Source: JADHMP01 sp016779985
Lineage (GTDB): Bacteria; Bacteroidota; Bacteroidia; Flavobacteriales; Flavobacteriaceae
NCBI GenBank assembly: GCA_016779985.1
Contig: JADHMP010000012.1
Coordinates: 1 to 64,000, forward strand
DNA: 64,000 nucleotides
Reading direction: 5' to 3'
Both the position numbers and the translations under genes were made by a program. Positions 59,813-64,000 of the stretch are shown here, in pieces (within the stretch, counting starts at the first letter, position 1; each line of letters begins with the position of its first letter). The notes below the pieces were generated by a model, which worked only from the letters and a program-made list of their open reading frames with translations, had not been told where the DNA came from and ran no database searches.

Positions 59813-60361
59813 ATGGGGAAAAAAGGAAAGGTCTTAACCCAAAGAAATATTAGGTTTATAGCACAGCAAAAAGTCTTTTTTGTTGCCACTGCAGCTAAAA
59901 CAGGCACTATTAATCTTTCTCCAAAAGGGTTAGATTCGCTTCGAGTCCTAAATCCAAGTACTATTGTATGGTTAAACTTGACAGGGAGTGGAAATGAAAC
60001 AGCGGCTCATCTAATGCAGACTCCTAGGATCACACTAATGATGTGTGCTTTTGAAGGCGCTCCTCAAATATTGCGGATCTATGGAAATGGTGCAACATAC
60101 AACCCCTCCCATTCACTATTTCAAGAATATTATTCTTTATTTTCCCCCAACGTTGGGGCGAGACAAATTATCGAAATAAAAGTGGAGATGGTTCAAACCT
60201 CTTGCGGTTTTGGTGTTCCGCTAATGGACTTTAAAAACGAGCGAACAGCTTTAAACGATTGGTCAAATAAACTTGGAGCGTCTGAAATTGAGACATATCA
60301 AAAAAAGAAAAATGTGAGAAGTTTAGATGGCTTTAAAACAGATATCTCCGAGACCTCCTAA
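59813..60361 (+). CDS. Pyridoxamine 5'-phosphate oxidase-like FMN-binding protein
   Basis: 182 residues. The split-barrel core is visible in RFIAQQKVFFVATAAKTGTINLSPKGLDSL and IVWLNLTGSGNETAAHLMQTPRITLMMCAFEG. This matches the putative flavin-binding PNPOx-like family of unclear substrate, not the vitamin B6 enzyme itself. Own transcription unit; 81 bp before trhO. Confidence 0.85.
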   Translation: MGKKGKVLTQRNIRFIAQQKVFFVATAAKTGTINLSPKGLDSLRVLNPSTIVWLNLTGSGNETAAHLMQTPRITLMMCAFEGAPQILRIYGNGATYNPSHSLFQEYYSLFSPNVGARQIIEIKVEMVQTSCGFGVPLMDFKNERTALNDWSNKLGASEIETYQKKKNVRSLDGFKTDISETS

Positions 60362-60404
60362 CAAAAACTTAGTTCTGAAAAGGGCTAATTTCTTTTAAAT
60401 ACGC

Positions 60405-60412
60405 TATTTTTG
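60405..60412 (+). promoter_or_regulatory. -7 promoter element TATTTTTG for trhO
   Basis: Exact match, 30 bp before the trhO ATG. Confidence 0.5.
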
Positions 60413-60442
60413 ACCTAGTCTCTTCAACTTAAACTATATAGC

Positions 60443-61474
60443 ATGCAACTGTATAACAAATTAAGTGCAAAAGAGCGTGAGCACCTCCTAGAACAAGCTG
60501 GTGAAGAACGCCTCACCCTGTCCTTTTATCAATACGCAAAAATCAGAAACTCAACATTGTTTCGGGATTATCTATTTATTCATTGGGATGAACTCAATGT
60601 ATTAGGAAGAATCTACATAGCCAATGAAGGCGTCAATGCTCAATTATCTGTCCCAGCACCAAATTTTGAAGCATTTAAGACACATCTCGATAGTATAGAA
60701 TTCTTAAATAATGTAAGATTAAATATTGCTATTGAACAAAACAATAAATCTTTCTTAAAACTTAAAATCAAAGTACGCAACAAAATAGTTGCCGATGGAC
60801 TAAATGACAGCAGTTTTGACGTCACGCAGAAAGGTCAACATCTTGACGCTGAAAAGTTTAATGCTCTTTTGGACGATCCAAACACAGTTTGTGTTGACAT
60901 GCGGAATCATTATGAAAGTGAAATTGGCCATTTTGAAGGGGCTATTACACCCGATGTGGACACCTTTCGAGATTCTTTACCCAAAATAGAAAAAGATTTA
61001 TCGAAATATAAAGAAGATAAAAATGTACTGATGTATTGCACTGGAGGCATTCGATGTGAAAAGGCCAGCGCTTATTTTAAGCACAAAGGATTTCAAAACG
61101 TTTTTCAATTGGAAGGGGGCATAATAGAATATACAAGACAAGTACGAGAAAAGGGATTGAAAAATAAATTCCTTGGAAAAAATTTTGTTTTTGATGAACG
61201 AAGAGCAGAAAAAATAACAGAAGACGTCATTGCGAGATGCCATCAATGTGGAGCACCTTGTGACACTCATGTCAATTGTGCTAATGAGGCGTGCCATCTG
61301 TTATTTATTCAATGCGAAAGCTGCCAAAAAAAGAGGGAGCAATGTTGCTCAGCAAAGTGTCAGGAAACGATTCATCTTCCTTTAGAAAAACAAAAACGCT
61401 TGCGAAAAGGGACCCATAACAGTAATAGAATTTTTAAAAAAGGGCGCTCTGATACACTTAAATTTAAACACTAA
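60443..61474 (+). CDS. trhO: tRNA uridine(34) hydroxylase TrhO (rhodanese family)
   Basis: 343 residues. N-terminal acylphosphatase-like domain (GRIYIANEGVNAQLSVP), then a rhodanese domain with catalytic Cys199 in MYCTGGIRCEKASAYF, then a Cys-rich C-terminus (CHQCGAPCDTH, CESCQKKREQCC). TrhO forms 5-hydroxyuridine at position 34 of tRNAs. The C-terminal cysteines may bind zinc or a cluster (inference). Length is as expected. Confidence 0.95.
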   Translation: MQLYNKLSAKEREHLLEQAGEERLTLSFYQYAKIRNSTLFRDYLFIHWDELNVLGRIYIANEGVNAQLSVPAPNFEAFKTHLDSIEFLNNVRLNIAIEQNNKSFLKLKIKVRNKIVADGLNDSSFDVTQKGQHLDAEKFNALLDDPNTVCVDMRNHYESEIGHFEGAITPDVDTFRDSLPKIEKDLSKYKEDKNVLMYCTGGIRCEKASAYFKHKGFQNVFQLEGGIIEYTRQVREKGLKNKFLGKNFVFDERRAEKITEDVIARCHQCGAPCDTHVNCANEACHLLFIQCESCQKKREQCCSAKCQETIHLPLEKQKRLRKGTHNSNRIFKKGRSDTLKFKH

Positions 61475-61536
61475 TTTAAGAACAGACGAGACAGTGATTG
61501 TTCTAATTCCACGTATCTTTACCTTGATTTTATGTT

Positions 61537-62697
61537 ATGAGCTGTAGTCAGTGCACATCGTCAAACGGAACGCCTAGAGGCTGCAAGAGTAATGGAACTT
61601 GCGGCACAGATTCATGCAATAAACTTACTGTTTTTGATTGGTTAGCCAATATGCAACTGCCTTCGGGGCATACTCCTCAGCCTTATGTGGAAGTACGATT
61701 TAAAAACAGCCGAAAGCAGTTTTGCCGGTATGAAGAGGGTTTAAGTCCCAGTGTGGGTAACATGGTAATAACTGAAGAAAACCATGGTTATGATGTGGGC
61801 ATGGTAACCTTAGCCGGGCCTTTAGTTGCCTTGCAGATGAAAAGAAAAAAAAAATTAGCAAACCCTGATTCAATTGGAACTATTCTGAGACTGGCAAACG
61901 ATCAAGAATTAGAAATATGGGAAACAGCCAGAAAAAGAGAAGCAGCTGTACAAAAACAAGCACGCGAAATAGCACTTCGATTGGGATTGGAAATGAAGCT
62001 CTCTGATGTTGAATTTCAGGGAGATGGTAAAAAAGCAACTTTTTATTATACCGCAGAAAAAAGAGTAGACTTTAGGCAACTTATAAAAGATTTTGCACAA
62101 GCTTTTTCTATTCGTATAGAAATGCGACAAGTAGGATTACGTGAAGAGGCCTCAAGATTGGGTGGAATAGGTTCCTGTGGAAGAGAACTCTGTTGTTCAA
62201 CATGGTTGACAGATTTTAGATCAGTTTCAACCGGGGCAGCACGTTATCAGCAACTTTCACTCAATCCAACTAAACTTGCGGGACAATGTGGCAAATTAAA
62301 ATGCTGCCTCAATTACGAATTAGATGTATATCGGAAGTCACTTAAAAAATTTCCTAGAACCGAAACTAAATTACACACACAAAAAGGAGTTGCTGTGTTT
62401 CAAAAAATGGACATCTTTAAAGAACTACTGTGGTATAGCTATAAAGACGACTGGATGACTTGGCATAAATTAGCGTTAGAGGATGTTCTTGAAATTATAG
62501 AAAAAAACAAAGCAAAAATTACTGTAACTAGCCTAGAAGATTTTCAGAGAGAAAGTTACGAAGAAACTGACAAAGCCCTTTTTGAAAATACAGTAGGACA
62601 AGATAGTTTGACCCGTTTTGACTCTTCAAAAAAACAGAATAAAAGGAGCTCAAAAAGACGCTATAACAATAGGAGAAAAAGAAAAAATAATGTTTAA
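61537..62697 (+). CDS. ricT: PSP1-domain protein RicT
   Basis: 386 residues. A Cys-rich N-terminus (MSCSQCTSSNGTPRGCKS) precedes the PSP1 domain. The conserved cysteine motifs GIGSCGRELCCSTWL and AGQCGKLKCCLNYELD suggest an Fe-S site. The tail is basic (KRSSKRRYNNRRKRKNN). In Bacillus RicT is part of the Y-complex acting on RNase Y. Its stop lies within the gldH start region (8-bp overlap), and ricT-gldH-pbp1A is a familiar flavobacterial order. Confidence 0.92.
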   Translation: MSCSQCTSSNGTPRGCKSNGTCGTDSCNKLTVFDWLANMQLPSGHTPQPYVEVRFKNSRKQFCRYEEGLSPSVGNMVITEENHGYDVGMVTLAGPLVALQMKRKKKLANPDSIGTILRLANDQELEIWETARKREAAVQKQAREIALRLGLEMKLSDVEFQGDGKKATFYYTAEKRVDFRQLIKDFAQAFSIRIEMRQVGLREEASRLGGIGSCGRELCCSTWLTDFRSVSTGAARYQQLSLNPTKLAGQCGKLKCCLNYELDVYRKSLKKFPRTETKLHTQKGVAVFQKMDIFKELLWYSYKDDWMTWHKLALEDVLEIIEKNKAKITVTSLEDFQRESYEETDKALFENTVGQDSLTRFDSSKKQNKRSSKRRYNNRRKRKNNV

Positions 62698-63169
62698 AAA
62701 ACCATGGTTTCTTGTTTTTCTTTTTTTGAGCTGCGTTACCAGTCCTTATCCCTTAGAATATAAAACGATGGATGGCTATTGGTCAGCTTCACAAACACTT
62801 ACTTTCACTCTTGAGGAAACCCTTTTAGAAGCACCACATAATCTGTATTTACATTTGCGAAACACAGATGACTATGCTTACAGCAATATCTTTTTAATAG
62901 CACAAATAAAAGATAGTACGCAAGTTTATGCCCTAGATACGTTAGAATATGCCATGGCCAATGTTGACGGAAGCTGGTTGGGAAAAGGTTTTGGTGAGGT
63001 TAAAGAAAGTGTGTTGTGGTGGAAAGAAAATCTTACGCTAGAGGCAAAGGGTCCCCTAACAGTTGAGGTTCAACACGCCATGAGAAATTTCAGAAAGGAA
63101 GATGGCGTTGCCCAATTAGAAGGCATAGTAGGAGTAGGTTTGGGTATTGTTCTTCAAACTCAAGAATAA
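62690..63169 (+). CDS. gldH: Gliding motility lipoprotein GldH
   Basis: 159 residues from ATG 62690, the first codon that gives a lipoprotein signal (MFKKPWFLVFLFLSCVTS, Cys15). The frame from 62618 lies mostly in ricT. Family features are YKTMDGYWSASQTLTFTL, LHLRNTDDYAYSNIFL, DGSWLGKGFGEVKES and the end GIVGVGLGIVLQ. GldH is required for gliding and chitin use in Flavobacterium and belongs to the gliding/type IX secretion set. Confidence 0.9.
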   Translation: MFKKPWFLVFLFLSCVTSPYPLEYKTMDGYWSASQTLTFTLEETLLEAPHNLYLHLRNTDDYAYSNIFLIAQIKDSTQVYALDTLEYAMANVDGSWLGKGFGEVKESVLWWKENLTLEAKGPLTVEVQHAMRNFRKEDGVAQLEGIVGVGLGIVLQTQE

Positions 63170-63172
63170 CAA

Positions 63173-64000
63173 ATGGCCAAAAAAAGAAAAAATAAAAGAA
63201 AGCAAACAAAGAGGCCATTCAGAAGGTGGTTGCTCTTCTTTTGGGCCTTTTTTTTAAGTGTAATTTTAAGTATAATTGTGATATTTTTGGGAGCTGCCAA
63301 AGGGCTATTTGGTCCTATGCCAGATCTACAACAACTAGAAAACCCCAAAACAAACTTGGCCACACAGATTATCGCTTCGGATGGACTTGTTTTAGGGAAA
63401 TTCTTCTACAATGAAAACAGAACACCTATTGCCTATGAGACCCTTCCTAAACCCTTAGTAGAGGCACTGATTGCTACAGAAGACGAACGTTTTTATGAAC
63501 ACTCAGGCATCGATTTCAAGGGAACCCTTAGGGCTTTTGCTTATTTAGGTTCACGGGGGGGGGCAAGCACTATTTCACAGCAGTTAGCACGTCAACTTTT
63601 TGTGGGGGCACACGCGAGCAACACTTTTTATAGACTGGTTCAAAAGGTAAAGGAGTGGGTTCTAGCAGTGCGCTTAGAAAGCCGATACACCAAAAAAGAA
63701 ATCTTAACAATGTATCTTAACATTTATGATTTCAATTATCAAGCGGATGGTATCGAATCTGCTGCAAGAATTTATTTTAATAAAAAACCATATGAACTAA
63801 ACATTCAAGAATGTGCAACACTGGTGGGCATGTTGAAAAACTCCTCTCTATACAATCCTATTCGTCGAGCCGAACTAACCAAAAGAAGAAGAAATATTGT
63901 TTTTCAGCAGATGTATCGCAACAATCTGTTTGATTTACAGGCGTTGGACTCTCTAAAACAACTGCCTCTTGAAATTGATTATACTCCTCAATCTCACCGA
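63173..64000 (+). CDS. Class A penicillin-binding protein (PBP1A), 5' part, runs off the right edge
   Basis: 276 residues visible. A basic N-terminus (KKRKNKRKQTKRP) and one membrane helix (about 21-43) precede the glycosyltransferase-51 domain. The GT51 motifs are ATEDERFYEHSGIDFKGTLRA, GGASTISQQLARQLF and KEWVLAVRLESRYTKKEILTMYLNIYDF. The transpeptidase domain lies beyond the window. A run of nine G at 63555-63563 falls in the codons for R-G-G-A and is in frame. The gene follows gldH by 3 bp. Confidence 0.93.
   Translation, partial: MAKKRKNKRKQTKRPFRRWLLFFWAFFLSVILSIIVIFLGAAKGLFGPMPDLQQLENPKTNLATQIIASDGLVLGKFFYNENRTPIAYETLPKPLVEALIATEDERFYEHSGIDFKGTLRAFAYLGSRGGASTISQQLARQLFVGAHASNTFYRLVQKVKEWVLAVRLESRYTKKEILTMYLNIYDFNYQADGIESAARIYFNKKPYELNIQECATLVGMLKNSSLYNPIRRAELTKRRRNIVFQQMYRNNLFDLQALDSLKQLPLEIDYTPQSHR

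Noticed and set aside
63530..63570. Frameshift at the G run in PBP1A
   Set aside because: Nine G keep the frame and give the conserved G-G-A-S-T-I-S-Q-Q motif.

Overview
The window is chromosomal DNA of a marine-type member of the Flavobacteriia (Bacteroidota). The evidence is low G+C, many promoters of the Bacteroidota form TAnnTTTG a few bases before start codons, gliding/type IX secretion genes (SprE/PorW-like, GldH), Bacteroidota-typical families (DUF2452, DUF4292, DUF4837, DUF4254, DUF6341, DUF6427, DUF4389), and an ATP synthase operon that ends at the gamma subunit. Genes are tightly packed. Co-directional neighbours often overlap by ATGA or GTGA, and many convergent pairs overlap at their 3' ends, leaving no room for terminators.

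Layout. 1-600: the edge of an apparent mobile element, with a truncated HUH-type replication protein next to a CAT-anticodon tRNA. 0.7-8.4 kb: small membrane proteins, DUF2452, rbfA, an FtsX-type permease, dusB, a tandem DUF4389 protein, a MauE/thioredoxin-like protein and lepA. 8.5-16.1 kb: a SulP transporter with a long C-terminal extension, an SMP-30-like lactonase, an MBL hydrolase, and secreted S8 and M1 peptidases. 16-21 kb: rnpA, a GNAT enzyme, rpiB, an AT-rich 508-bp intergenic region, rnr, a DUF2807 protein and tRNA-Cys. 21-31 kb: folB, glnS, an SPFH protein, gltX, ybeY, mnmG, a methyltransferase, a DNA polymerase III delta'-like gene and pgk. A palindromic parS-like site lies directly behind mnmG.

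31-42 kb: a DUF4837 lipoprotein, tatA, an M23 peptidase, GH3/glycosyltransferase/pyruvyltransferase genes for surface or envelope chemistry, purD, DUF6341, DUF6427, DUF4254, a GT9 enzyme and a PaaE-like reductase. 42-50.5 kb: sprE, bactofilin, atpZ, an I-like subunit and atpBEFHAG on one strand. 50.5-59.7 kb: dut, DUF4292, an EnvC-like protein, a SPOR protein, dprA interrupted by one in-frame stop, trpS, plsC-like, pabC/pabB-like and recA. 59.8-64 kb: a pyridoxamine oxidase-like protein, trhO, ricT, gldH and the 5' part of a class A penicillin-binding protein.

Most of the window is housekeeping: translation and tRNA modification, energy, envelope biogenesis and gliding/secretion. The accessory or unusual parts are the left edge, the GH3-GT-pyruvyltransferase block, the interrupted dprA, the odd rnpA start and the parS-like sites. 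I saw no rRNA, CRISPR array, insertion sequence or recognisable defence island.
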